Below are positions 33,869 through 43,068 of a stretch of DNA of 64,000 nucleotides, piece by piece (position 1 is the first letter of the stretch; the number at the start of each line of letters is the position of its first letter). The notes under the pieces are model-generated. The model saw only the letters and a program-made list of their open reading frames with translations. It searched no databases and was not told where the DNA came from. This stretch comes from Gemmatimonadales bacterium (GTDB taxonomy: Bacteria > Gemmatimonadota > Gemmatimonadetes > Gemmatimonadales > GWC2-71-9). The stretch lies in assembly GCA_020633775.1 (NCBI GenBank), contig JACKDA010000002.1, positions 155,419-219,418 of the forward strand. Reading direction: 5' to 3'. The position numbers were made by a program, and so were the translations under genes.

Positions 33869-36097
33869 ATGTCACGTCACGCCGTCGTTGTCTGCGCGAT
33901 TCTCCTTGTCCTGCTGCTCCCGGCTCACGGCGCGGCGCAGGACGCCCGTTCCGGGCTCCGGCTGCAGGCACCGATCACCACCTGGGACGAGGCGATCCCG
34001 GTCGGCAACGGGCTCCTGGGCGGCCTCCTCTGGGGTGGTGATTCGACACTGATCCTCTCGCTCGACCGCGGCGACCTGTGGGACGAGCGCACGCCCGCGA
34101 TCTTCAGTGACCCCGAGTGGACCTGGCAGGGGATGCAGCGACTGGTGCGCGACGACAACATGGCGCGCTTCCACGAGCTGTTCGACGAGCCGTATGACAA
34201 GCTCCCCTATCCGACCAAGCTGCCGGCGGGACGGGTCCAGATCACCTGGTCCGGGCACGTCGTGGACGGGTTCGGGCTCGACCTCGCGACCGCGACCGCG
34301 TGGGCGAGCGCGGGCCGCGATACGCTGCGGCTCCGGGCGCTCGCCACTCGCGACGCGCTGGTGGTGAGCGCGCCCGGGACGCTCCGTTTCGCCTATCAGG
34401 CACCCGACGGCCTGGCCGCACTGGGCCCGACGGGTCCGCCCCGGCTGCGTCGCATCGTCGAACCTGGTGGCGAGACGGCCGCCGAACTGGTGACGATCCC
34501 GACGGCGGCCGATCCGTTCTCGGTGCATGTGACGCGCGTCGGCCGCGCGGGGCGCCCCGTGCTGGTGATCTCGATCTTTCCCGGCACGGAACCGCCTCCG
34601 GTTCCCCGACAGCAGTTCTCGACGGCTTCCGAGATCGGCCTCCACGGCCTGGAGTCGATGCTCAAGCCGCACCGGAAGGCGTGGGACCGGTTCTGGTCAA
34701 CTTCGTCGGTCACCCTCCCCGACTCCGCGCTGCAGGCCCACTACGACCTGGTGAAGTACCTCTACGGCGCGGCCGCCCGCCGCGACGCGCCGCCGATGCC
34801 GCTGCAGGGCGTCTGGACCGCCGACAACGGCGGCCTGCCGCCGTGGAAGGGCGATTACCACAACGATCTCAACACGCAGATGAGCTACCTCGCCGCGCAC
34901 GTGGCCGGGCTCGATGACGCGATGGAGGGGTGGCTCACCTTCCTCGAGGCGCGGCTCCCCGAGTTCCGCCGCTTTGCACGCGAGTTCTACGGCGTCGAGG
35001 GTGCGGTGATTCCCGGCGTCATGACCCTCTCGGGGAAGCCGATGGGGGGCTGGGGGATGTACTCGCTCTCGCCCACGAACGGCGCCTGGGTGGCGTGGTC
35101 GTTCTACCGGCAGTGGCAGGTGACCCGGGACTCGACCTTCCTGGCCGAGCGGGCGTATCCGTTCATGCAGGAGATTGGCACGGCGCTGCGGGCACTGCTG
35201 GAACGCGGTGAGGATGGCCTGCTCTACCTCCCGCTCAGCTCGAGCCCGGAGATCCACGACAACAGCCGTGCGGCCTTCCTGCGACCCAACTCGACCTACG
35301 ACGCGACGCTGCTGCGGATGTGCTTCGCCGCGCTGGGCGAGATGGCCGCTGCCCTGGGGCGCGACGCCGAGTCGGCGGCCTGGTACGCTGCGATGCAGGA
35401 GGTGGCAACGCCCAGTCGCGATCCCGAGAGCGGTGCCCTCCGTGTCTCGGCCGACGAGGGGTTCAGTGCCTCGCACCGGCACTTCAGCCACGCGTTGGCG
35501 ATTCATCCGTTCGAGATGCCCCTCCTCCTGACCGGCGACATCGACGCCACCCTCGACGAGATCGCCGCACGCGGCACCGCGCAGTGGACCGGCTACTCGT
35601 TCTCGTGGTTCGCCGCGATGCTGGCGCGCGCCGGCCGCGGCGACGAGGCGCTCCGCTACCTCACCGACTACCTCGCCTTCACCTCGCGCAACGGCTTCCA
35701 CCTCAACGGGGATCAATCCGGGCGCGGACTCAGCAGCTTCACCTACCGGCCGTTCACCCTGGAGGGGAACTTCCTCGCGATGGACGCGGTGCACGAGATG
35801 CTGCTCCGCTCCGATGGCGAGGTGGTCGAGCTGTTCCCCGCGATCCCGACGATCTGGGACGACGTGGCGTTCGCGCGCCTGCGGGCGAACGGCGGCTGGA
35901 CGATCAGTGCCACTCGCGAGGGCGGCGTGGTGACGGCGGTCGAGATCGCCACTCGGGTGGGCGGAACGCTGCGACTCCGCGATCCTTTCGGGGGGCGCGA
36001 CGTTCGTTGGCGGGGTGCCACCGTGCGGCGGGCGGGAGAATACTGGGTGGCAGCACTCCAGCCCAACACCACCATCCGGACCACGAGCCCCCGGTGA
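33869..36097 (+). CDS. GH95-like secreted glycoside hydrolase (alpha-fucosidase/galactosidase type)
   Basis: 742 residues with a signal peptide (AILLVLLLPAHGAAQ). The order of domains matches GH95: an N-terminal beta-sandwich (WDEAIPVGNGLLGGLLWGG), a linker, an (alpha/alpha)6 barrel with PLQGVWTADNGGLPPW, KGDYHNDLNTQM, RHFSHALAIHPF and NGDQSGRGLSSF, and a C-terminal beta domain. Family members act on alpha-L-fucosides or alpha-L-galactosides. The Asn/Asp/Glu catalytic set was not mapped exactly. The TGA overlaps the GTG start of the next gene. Confidence 0.85.
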   Translation: MSRHAVVVCAILLVLLLPAHGAAQDARSGLRLQAPITTWDEAIPVGNGLLGGLLWGGDSTLILSLDRGDLWDERTPAIFSDPEWTWQGMQRLVRDDNMARFHELFDEPYDKLPYPTKLPAGRVQITWSGHVVDGFGLDLATATAWASAGRDTLRLRALATRDALVVSAPGTLRFAYQAPDGLAALGPTGPPRLRRIVEPGGETAAELVTIPTAADPFSVHVTRVGRAGRPVLVISIFPGTEPPPVPRQQFSTASEIGLHGLESMLKPHRKAWDRFWSTSSVTLPDSALQAHYDLVKYLYGAAARRDAPPMPLQGVWTADNGGLPPWKGDYHNDLNTQMSYLAAHVAGLDDAMEGWLTFLEARLPEFRRFAREFYGVEGAVIPGVMTLSGKPMGGWGMYSLSPTNGAWVAWSFYRQWQVTRDSTFLAERAYPFMQEIGTALRALLERGEDGLLYLPLSSSPEIHDNSRAAFLRPNSTYDATLLRMCFAALGEMAAALGRDAESAAWYAAMQEVATPSRDPESGALRVSADEGFSASHRHFSHALAIHPFEMPLLLTGDIDATLDEIAARGTAQWTGYSFSWFAAMLARAGRGDEALRYLTDYLAFTSRNGFHLNGDQSGRGLSSFTYRPFTLEGNFLAMDAVHEMLLRSDGEVVELFPAIPTIWDDVAFARLRANGGWTISATREGGVVTAVEIATRVGGTLRLRDPFGGRDVRWRGATVRRAGEYWVAALQPNTTIRTTSPR

Positions 36098-37671
36098 GCG
36101 CTCCCCATCGCGGCACGCCGTACCGACTGGCCAACGAGGTCGCGACCCCAGCCGCACGCTCGGAGGGGCTGGAAGAGCTGCTCCGCGGCCGACTCCGCAT
36201 CCTGACGCTGCTCGCCGCGATCACGGCGGTCCCGTTCGGGGTTGCCACGCTGGTGTCGAACTGGACCCGGATCCGGCGTGACCCCTGGGCGGCGATCACC
36301 ATCCCGCCCTTCGCCCTCCCGATGCTCGGCATGGCGGCGCTGATGCTGACGATCTGGTGGGTGTTGCGTCCCGGTCGCCCGCTCGTCCTGCGTCGCCTCC
36401 GGGTCGCTGAATGGCTGACCATCTCGGCCTGGGCGACCTTTTTCGTCATCGTGGTCGCCGGCGACCTGCGGGTGGTGCTCACCGACGTGGCCCGGTTGCC
36501 GATCGACCTCGCGATGGCGCATGCCAGCATGTGGGGCCTGCTGCTGGTGATCTGGGGGGTGCTGCTCCCCTCGACCCCGCGCGTCGCGACACTGCGCAAC
36601 GCCGCGCTGGTGGGCTGCACCTTCCTGCCCGACCTCGTCATCCTCGCGAGCACCGCCCAGCGGCCGGAGCATCTCGCGGTCTACCTCGGCGCCAAGACGG
36701 CGATGGTGCTCTGCTACGCCGCCACCGCGACCTACGGCGGCTATCGGATCGAGGCGCTCCGGCGCGACGCGCAGGACGCGCGCCAGATGGGCCAGTACGT
36801 CCTGACCTCGCCGCTCGGCGCGGGCGGCATGGGCGAGGTCTACCTCGCCGAGCACCGCCTGTTGCGACGACCCTGCGCCGTGAAGCTGATCCGGCCCGAC
36901 CAGGCCGGCGATGCCGCGACCCTGCGGCGTTTCGAGCGCGAGGCGCAGGCCACCGCCACGCTCTCGCACCCGAGCACGGTGCAGGTCTACGATTTCGGGA
37001 TCGCCGACGACGGCACCTTCTACTACGTGATGGAATACCTGCACGGGGAGACGCTCGACGAGCTCCTGCGGCGCGAGGGACCGCAATCGCCCGGGCGGAC
37101 GATCATGATCCTCCGGGCCCTCTGCGGTGCGCTCCAGGAGGCCCATGACCGGGGCCTGGTGCATCGCGACCTCAAGCCGGGCAACGTGATGCTGTGCGAG
37201 CTGGGCGGCGTCCGCGACATGGTCAAGCTGCTCGACTTCGGACTGGTTGCCGCGGTGCGCGGGACGACCGCCGACCTGCCGGCTGATGCCACCGGCACCG
37301 AGGCGACGCTCGCCGGGACGGTCGTCGGCACCCCGGCGTACATGTCACCGGAGCAGGTCGGCGGCGACGCCGAGGTCGGTCCAGCGAGTGACCTCTACAG
37401 CCTCGGGGCGGTGGCGCACGCGCTGCTCACCGGCGGACCGCCGTTCGCCGATCGCAATCCGATGCAGATGATGGTCGCCCACCTGCGCGAGGTGCCGCCG
37501 CGCGTGGACATGCTGCGACCGGACGTGCCCTCGTCTCTCGCCGATGTGGTGGCACGCTGCCTGGCCAAGGCCCCCACCGAACGGTTCCCCGATGCCCGGT
37601 CGCTCGACGAGGTGCTGGCGGTGTGCGATCCCGCCCCGGTCGCCGCGCGCGAGGTCCGCACGGTTCCGTGA
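36094..37671 (+). CDS. Ser/Thr protein kinase with six N-terminal membrane helices
   Basis: 525 residues. Six predicted membrane helices (about 35-215) precede the kinase domain (about 235-505). The glycine loop is GAGGMGEVYLAEH (about 242), catalytic Lys in PCAVKLIRP, HRD in LVHRDLKPGNVML, DFG in KLLDFGLVA and the activation-loop end in GTPAYMSPEQ. There is no periplasmic or PD40 domain; the membrane part is at the N-terminus, unlike the six kinases at 47-63 kb. The GTG start overlaps the GH95-like stop, so the two are co-translated. Confidence 0.9.
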   Translation: MSAPHRGTPYRLANEVATPAARSEGLEELLRGRLRILTLLAAITAVPFGVATLVSNWTRIRRDPWAAITIPPFALPMLGMAALMLTIWWVLRPGRPLVLRRLRVAEWLTISAWATFFVIVVAGDLRVVLTDVARLPIDLAMAHASMWGLLLVIWGVLLPSTPRVATLRNAALVGCTFLPDLVILASTAQRPEHLAVYLGAKTAMVLCYAATATYGGYRIEALRRDAQDARQMGQYVLTSPLGAGGMGEVYLAEHRLLRRPCAVKLIRPDQAGDAATLRRFEREAQATATLSHPSTVQVYDFGIADDGTFYYVMEYLHGETLDELLRREGPQSPGRTIMILRALCGALQEAHDRGLVHRDLKPGNVMLCELGGVRDMVKLLDFGLVAAVRGTTADLPADATGTEATLAGTVVGTPAYMSPEQVGGDAEVGPASDLYSLGAVAHALLTGGPPFADRNPMQMMVAHLREVPPRVDMLRPDVPSSLADVVARCLAKAPTERFPDARSLDEVLAVCDPAPVAAREVRTVP

Positions 37672-37786
37672 CGGCGGTCGATCTCGCGACCCGGGTGGGC
37701 GTGGTGCGGACCAACACAACCACCTGCACCATGGTGCGGTACCGACCGGTCGCTGTCCCCGGATGTCCACCTTCATCGTCGAGGCC

Positions 37787-38959
37787 ATGATGCGACTCCC
37801 CCTGCGCGCCGTGCTCCCCCTCCTCTGCGCCTGTGCCGGCGATGCCCCGCGCACGGCCGTTGCACCCGACACGCTGATGATCGATGGCATGCCGGTCCTG
37901 CACCACGACGCGACCGCGCTCGAGCGCGCCCCGCAGTGGACGGTGGACACGATCTCGCCGACGATCATCGATGGCGATGGCGATTCCCGGTTCAACCTCC
38001 TCGGTGCCTCCTTCATCGCTGCGCTCCCCGATGGCCGGTTCCTCGCGAGTCGCACCGGCAACCTGCTGCTCGTCTTCGACTCGACCGGGGCGCCGCTCGC
38101 CCGGCACTGGATCTCGGTCCAGTCCGGGCTCTTCTCGCCCCCGCTGCTGCTGCCGCCGGACACGCTGCTCAGCGCGAGCTACCGCAATCCACCGTCGGGC
38201 TCCCCGGACGATGCCCTGGTCGCTCGCCACGCGGTGGTGCAACTCGCCGTGCTCGAAGATGGGACCGTCCTGCGCCAGCCGATGGCGGCGGCCTCACCGC
38301 CGTGCACCACCGTAAAGGGCCGACTGCCCGGGGCAGAGCTCCTGGTGCAGACCGTTTGTGCGGTGGCGGACTCGGGCGTGGGCGACGGCTGGTTGTGGGC
38401 ACGGGCGTCCCGTGCCGACCGACGCCTCGCGGTGCTCGAATCGCTGTTCACCTTCCCCGCGGCCGAGATCGTCGCCGACACCGGTGCGCTGGGGTGGGTC
38501 GCGCCGCAGTTCGGGGCGCGTGGGCACCTGGCCGTCTGGGGCGAGTGGATCGTCTCCGCGACCAGCGACCGGTACCAGCTCGACCTGCGGGGCCATGACG
38601 GCCGGGTGCAGGCGCGCCTTCGCGTCGACCGCCCGCGCGAGCCGGTGACGGAGGCGATCCGCGCCGCAGCACCGCGCCTGAGGCAGCAGCGTGCCCGCTT
38701 CAGTGATTCCCTCCCGGCATTCGCGGCCCTTCAGGTCGACCATGAGGGCCTGCTGTGGGTGATCGACTACCGCACCCGCGGTGACAGCGGCTGGTCGGCG
38801 ACGGCGTTCCGATCCGATGGTGCGGTGGTGGGTCGCCTCCGGGGCACCGGGGCGGGACGGCCGGTCTGGTTGACGCGCGAGCGGGTCTGGATCGAGGAGC
38901 CGCCTCCCGCGCCGCTCACGCCCTGGTTCTCCGCTCGCCGGGTGGTTCCGGTCCGCTGA
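37787..38959 (+). CDS. Hypothetical lipoprotein, possible beta-propeller
   Basis: 390 residues. A signal sequence (LPLRAVLPLLCAC) precedes a mature domain of repeated beta segments (FLASRTGNLLLVFDSTGAPL, LAVWGEWIVSATSDRY, GLLWVIDYRTRG), consistent with a six-bladed propeller of the NHL/BF3164 type. The exact start among three nearby ATG codons is unsure. It is convergent with the M1-like peptidase. Confidence 0.62.
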   Translation: MMRLPLRAVLPLLCACAGDAPRTAVAPDTLMIDGMPVLHHDATALERAPQWTVDTISPTIIDGDGDSRFNLLGASFIAALPDGRFLASRTGNLLLVFDSTGAPLARHWISVQSGLFSPPLLLPPDTLLSASYRNPPSGSPDDALVARHAVVQLAVLEDGTVLRQPMAAASPPCTTVKGRLPGAELLVQTVCAVADSGVGDGWLWARASRADRRLAVLESLFTFPAAEIVADTGALGWVAPQFGARGHLAVWGEWIVSATSDRYQLDLRGHDGRVQARLRVDRPREPVTEAIRAAAPRLRQQRARFSDSLPAFAALQVDHEGLLWVIDYRTRGDSGWSATAFRSDGAVVGRLRGTGAGRPVWLTRERVWIEEPPPAPLTPWFSARRVVPVR

Positions 38960-38977
38960 TCCGGGACGACGCCCCGC

Positions 38978-40789
38978 TCATCCATCGGCCAGCAGCAGCC
39001 GCCGACGCGGGTCGACGATCACCTCGGTCACGGCGCCCCTCAGCCCGACCGGGATCGGAGCGGTGACCACGCGTCGGTCCAGATCGACCGCGATCACCTG
39101 CCCTGCCATCGGCGTCCGCAGCATCAGCTCGACGCGAAGCGGATGCACCGGCCCATCCTGGAGTTGCCGCACCGTGAGAACGTCGTTGCCGACCGAGACC
39201 GCGATGCGCGGGAGCACCGTCGAGCTGAGCCACGGTTCGAGGAAGCCGCGGATGTCGGCGGCGCCGGCCTGCGCCATCGCGGAGATGAACGCATCGACGT
39301 CCCTCACCGCCCCCGCCGGCAGGGCCATGTAGGCGCGGAATCCCCGATCGAAGGTCGCCTGCCCGATCCGGTCCTCCAGCATGCGCAGGACCCAGGCGCC
39401 CTTCGCATACGAGATGCCCCGGTTGTCGTCGTCGGTTCGCAGCGCATCCCGCCCCTCGAACCCGCCGGTACGGTAGAGCGCCCGCTGTTCCTCCCAGAAC
39501 GCCGCGACCGCCTCCGCACCGAACGCGTCGTGGAGCAGGAGCGACTCGGCGTAGGTCGCCCACCCCTCGCTGAGGAAGTGGCGACCGGCACCGCTCGGGC
39601 GCGTCCACGCATGGGCGACCTCGTGTCCGAAGAAGGCGCGATGTCGCGCCCCGGTCACCAGGAGCCGCCCTCCCGAGCGACCGGCGGCGATCACGCGATT
39701 GCTCATGAACGGCCACCCGACGTCGGTGAGACTCCGGACCTGGACCACCGCGAGGTACTCGCGACGGGGCGCGCCGAAGCGTTTCGCGAGGAGCCCGGCG
39801 GTCCAGCGGACCGCGCCAGCCAGCGAATCCAGCGTGGGCCGGAACGCGGTGTCGGCGAACAGGGCGAACCGGATCCCCGCCACCTGCACCTCGCGCGGCA
39901 CCCAGGCGCGATCATGGAAGAGGGCGAGCGGGGCCACCGGTGTCACCGACGCCGCGTGCACCGCGCCATCGGCACCGCGGGACTGGGGGAGGTCGGTCGC
40001 GATGGGCAGGTCGATCGGGGCGCGCACGGTGAGGCGCACCATCGCGGCATCGTCGAGACCGACATACGGATGCCAGGCGTACTGGGGCCGCAGGTGCCCG
40101 AACGAGTCGGCGAACCGGCCCGCGTTCGCATCGAAGGGTCGATCGCGCGACACGTCGATGGTGTACTCGAGGACGACCGTGCTCGGGCCGGTCGGCAGGT
40201 CGAGCCAGAGGAGGCCGCCTGCCGCGACGAACGCGACCGGCGTTCCCGCGAGGTCCTCGACCCGCGTCACCCGCGCGAGATGGTTGAGCCGCAACGAGGC
40301 CCCGGCGTCGGTCGCACCATCCCAGGTGAGGGTGTCGCGCACGGCGATCCCCTCGCCCGGAGCGAGGTCGATGGCGAGATGGTGCGACACGATCCGTCCA
40401 CCGCCGGTGATCCGCTCGCGCAATCGCCACGTCCCATCGGGATCGGGCGTCAGCCAGTAGGCCCCACTGAACGCGGCAGCGGCGCTGGTCTCGTCACCCG
40501 AGTTGCCGAACTCCACGTGGGCGGCCAGCACGCCCAGGGCGGAATCTCCCCGACGGCGCACCACGCGCGCGGCCCCCGGGACCGTGGCCAGCGAGTCGGT
40601 GCGCGCGGCGTCGAGGAGCTCCCGCGCGTCAGTCCAGGGAAAGACCGACCTGAACCCCGACGAGTCGCCGTGCACGAACCTGGCAAGCACGACTTCGAGG
40701 GTGGCCTGGGGTGACGACTGTGCGGGCAGCACGCTGCCTGCGCCCAGCAGGGAGGCAACGAGCCAGTGCAGCAACGGGCGAGCGGGCAT
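38978..40789 (-). CDS. M1-like secreted metallopeptidase
   Basis: 603 residues with a signal peptide ending LPAQ. The zinc motif HEVAHAW (about residue 388) and GRHFLSEGWATYAES give the H-E-x2-H-x18-E pattern of gluzincin aminopeptidases (family M1). The usual exopeptidase G-x-M-E-N block is not seen, which may mean altered specificity. The N-terminal half is a beta-rich domain. The ATG at 40789 is preferred over starts far upstream because it begins the signal peptide. Confidence 0.82.
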   Translation of the reverse strand: MPARPLLHWLVASLLGAGSVLPAQSSPQATLEVVLARFVHGDSSGFRSVFPWTDARELLDAARTDSLATVPGAARVVRRRGDSALGVLAAHVEFGNSGDETSAAAAFSGAYWLTPDPDGTWRLRERITGGGRIVSHHLAIDLAPGEGIAVRDTLTWDGATDAGASLRLNHLARVTRVEDLAGTPVAFVAAGGLLWLDLPTGPSTVVLEYTIDVSRDRPFDANAGRFADSFGHLRPQYAWHPYVGLDDAAMVRLTVRAPIDLPIATDLPQSRGADGAVHAASVTPVAPLALFHDRAWVPREVQVAGIRFALFADTAFRPTLDSLAGAVRWTAGLLAKRFGAPRREYLAVVQVRSLTDVGWPFMSNRVIAAGRSGGRLLVTGARHRAFFGHEVAHAWTRPSGAGRHFLSEGWATYAESLLLHDAFGAEAVAAFWEEQRALYRTGGFEGRDALRTDDDNRGISYAKGAWVLRMLEDRIGQATFDRGFRAYMALPAGAVRDVDAFISAMAQAGAADIRGFLEPWLSSTVLPRIAVSVGNDVLTVRQLQDGPVHPLRVELMLRTPMAGQVIAVDLDRRVVTAPIPVGLRGAVTEVIVDPRRRLLLADG

Positions 40790-40967
40790 GGTGCTCCGAG
40801 GGTTGCGGTGCGGGGAACAACCGGTCTGACGCTCACAAGATGCTGGATGGTTGTCCGTTGCATGACAACACGATGACAGAATCCGGTTCGATGCCCGCGA
40901 GCAGTCGGCACGAAACCGACTCCCGGTGCCCGCGTACAGGGAACATCCCTCCTCCGCCGAGTGCTCG

Positions 40968-41894
40968 ATGCTGCGTCCTGCTGCCGCATGCTCCGTGGCG
41001 ATCCTGCTGGCCCCCCTCGCGGCCTGCGCCGCGCAGGCGCCGACGCCCGTGGCGACGATCCCGTTCGAGTACGACGGCCACATCTTCCTCCACGGCACCG
41101 TCAACGGCGACTCGGCGCGACTGCTCTACGACCCCGTCGATGGCGTGATCCTCGACCGGCGGTTCGCCGATCGGGGCACGCTGCGGCATCGCGATTGGCG
41201 CGGTGTCGGCGACGGCGGGCCGACGCGCGTCGGGGGTGGCGGCGGCGACCAGGTCGAGGTGACGTGGGTCGACAGCGTCACGCTCGCGCTCGGCGGCCTG
41301 CAGTGGCGCTTCCCCCGCATCCCCGTGATCCCGCTCGACTCGATGATGGGCGACGCGATCGCCGGCACCCCCGACGGTCTCGCGGGCACCACGCTCTTCC
41401 GCGATCACGCGGTGCACCTCGACTTCGCCGCCCGGCGCATGGAGCTGTATGCCCCGGGCAGCATCGACACCACCGGCTGGCAGGTGCTGCCGGTGACGGT
41501 GATCGGCGCGAAGGGCGTGGTGCCGCTCCGCATGACGGTGGGGGACACGGTGGAGTACGCGATGCGGGCGGTGGTCGATATCGGGATGGCCGGGGCCTTC
41601 CGGGTGAGCACCCGCGAGGTCGATGCGCGCAACCTGCTTCGCCACGCCGCGCGCAACCTCGCCACCGGCCGCGGACTCGGCGGCATGCTCCTCTCGCGCC
41701 GACTCGGCAACGTGCGCGTGCACCTCGGGGCCGTCGCCACCGACCCGATCGAGGTCGAGCTCGCCCGCGAGCCCCGCGGTGCCGACGCCAACCCGCGCGA
41801 CTACGACGCGCTCCTCGGCCTCGGGGTGCTGAGTCGATTCGACGTCATCTACGACCTCGGCAACGGCCGCCTGTTGGTGCGCCCGGTGGGCTGA
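40968..41894 (+). CDS. Retropepsin-like (clan AA) aspartyl protease homologue, probably inactive
   Basis: 308 residues. A lipoprotein signal ends APLAAC. Two retropepsin-like folds seem present: FLHGTVNGDSARLLYDPVDG and VVDIGMAGAFRV. The expected catalytic Asp-Thr/Ser-Gly is replaced (DPVDG in the first half, DIGMAG in the second), so peptide cleavage is doubtful. The final FDVIYDLGNGRLLVRP is typical of the clan. It is divergent from the M1-like gene. Confidence 0.7.
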   Translation: MLRPAAACSVAILLAPLAACAAQAPTPVATIPFEYDGHIFLHGTVNGDSARLLYDPVDGVILDRRFADRGTLRHRDWRGVGDGGPTRVGGGGGDQVEVTWVDSVTLALGGLQWRFPRIPVIPLDSMMGDAIAGTPDGLAGTTLFRDHAVHLDFAARRMELYAPGSIDTTGWQVLPVTVIGAKGVVPLRMTVGDTVEYAMRAVVDIGMAGAFRVSTREVDARNLLRHAARNLATGRGLGGMLLSRRLGNVRVHLGAVATDPIEVELAREPRGADANPRDYDALLGLGVLSRFDVIYDLGNGRLLVRPVG

Positions 41895-41906
41895 AGCGGG
41901 CCCGTG

Positions 41907-42974
41907 CTATCGCCGGTCGAGCACCACCGCCGGTGCCGCACGGTCGAGGCGATCCGCCGGCAACCCGAGCAGTCGCAGGATCGTCGGCGCCACCTGCGCC
42001 TGGATCATCGGCTCGGCCACCACGCCGCGCGCCGCCACCCCCGCGCCGGAGGCCAGGAACCACCACCGGGCCGCGTTCCCGACGTCGCGGCCGTGATCGG
42101 TCCAGTCCGCCGCCGTCGCCCCACGCCCGTGGTCGGTCGTGACGACGAGCGTGGTCTGGTCGGCGAGGCTCGGATCGGCCCACACCGCGTGCATGAGCTC
42201 CGAGAGCATCCGATCGACGTCGTGCAGCATCGCGAGGTAGCGATCGTAGTGCCGCGCGTGGGCATCGACGTCGGTCTCGCCGTAGCCGATGTGGAGCAGG
42301 GTGGGCCGATAGCGGACCAGCCACGCGAGTGCCAGTTCGTGGGTGAACGCGTCGTAGCGGAGGGAGCGGTCGTCGTGCCGCACCCACCCCTCGAGGGTGG
42401 CGAGACGCACGAGTCGGGCGTCGTCCGCCAGCTCCCCGGGGAGCGGCTCGAACGGACCCTGCGACACGAACGTGCCGCCGCGCGTCGCGGTGAGGCGCGC
42501 CTGGGTGGTCCATGAGGTGAACGCCGCGACGTCGGTCGCGCGCGGCACGGCGGCACGGACCACCTCGAAGACCGTCGGGTGCGTGTAGCGCCGATCGTCA
42601 TTGCTGGTCACGTCGGCGCGCGCGGCGCCGGTGAACAGTTCGGTGTAGCCCGGCCCCGAGAAGTTGAGCCCGTTGCTCACCCGCACGTTGGTTCCCGCCC
42701 CGTAGAGGGCTCCCGCAGGGACGAGGGTGTCCCAGAGGAACGGCATCACCGCGCGGCGCCGCGCCTCGGGCGTCTCGCGCCACCAGCGGGCCCGGAAGGC
42801 GGCGGTGTCGGCAATCCCCGCCTGCTTCGGATCGCGCATCACCACGGGGTCGGCACCGCCGAAGAGATCCTCGGGTCGCACCCCGTCGATCGTGACGAAG
42901 ATGACGTGGCGCGACTGCCCCGCGATGGGCGCGGCGGCGAGGAGCAGCAGGACGGCGAGGAGGGCACGACGCAT
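41907..42974 (-). CDS. Secreted alkaline phosphatase/phosphodiesterase-type protein
   Basis: 355 residues with a signal peptide (LLAVLLLLAAAPIAGQ). HVIFVTIDGVRPEDLF holds the metal-binding Asp and NGLNFSGPGYTELFTG the nucleophile region of the alkaline phosphatase superfamily. LLHIGYGETDVDAHARH and TTLVVTTDHGRGA give the other metal-ligand motifs. It may act on nucleotides, phospholipids or sugar phosphates. It is convergent with the aspartyl-protease-like gene. Confidence 0.8.
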   Translation of the reverse strand: MRRALLAVLLLLAAAPIAGQSRHVIFVTIDGVRPEDLFGGADPVVMRDPKQAGIADTAAFRARWWRETPEARRRAVMPFLWDTLVPAGALYGAGTNVRVSNGLNFSGPGYTELFTGAARADVTSNDDRRYTHPTVFEVVRAAVPRATDVAAFTSWTTQARLTATRGGTFVSQGPFEPLPGELADDARLVRLATLEGWVRHDDRSLRYDAFTHELALAWLVRYRPTLLHIGYGETDVDAHARHYDRYLAMLHDVDRMLSELMHAVWADPSLADQTTLVVTTDHGRGATAADWTDHGRDVGNAARWWFLASGAGVAARGVVAEPMIQAQVAPTILRLLGLPADRLDRAAPAVVLDRR

Positions 42975-43068
42975 CGGCGGTCCGGGGCTGGGGTGTCCCT
43001 GAGGATAGCCGCGCCGTGTCACGGGATCATCGCCGGGGCGGCGCGCGAGGCCTTAAGTTCCGGGTCCC

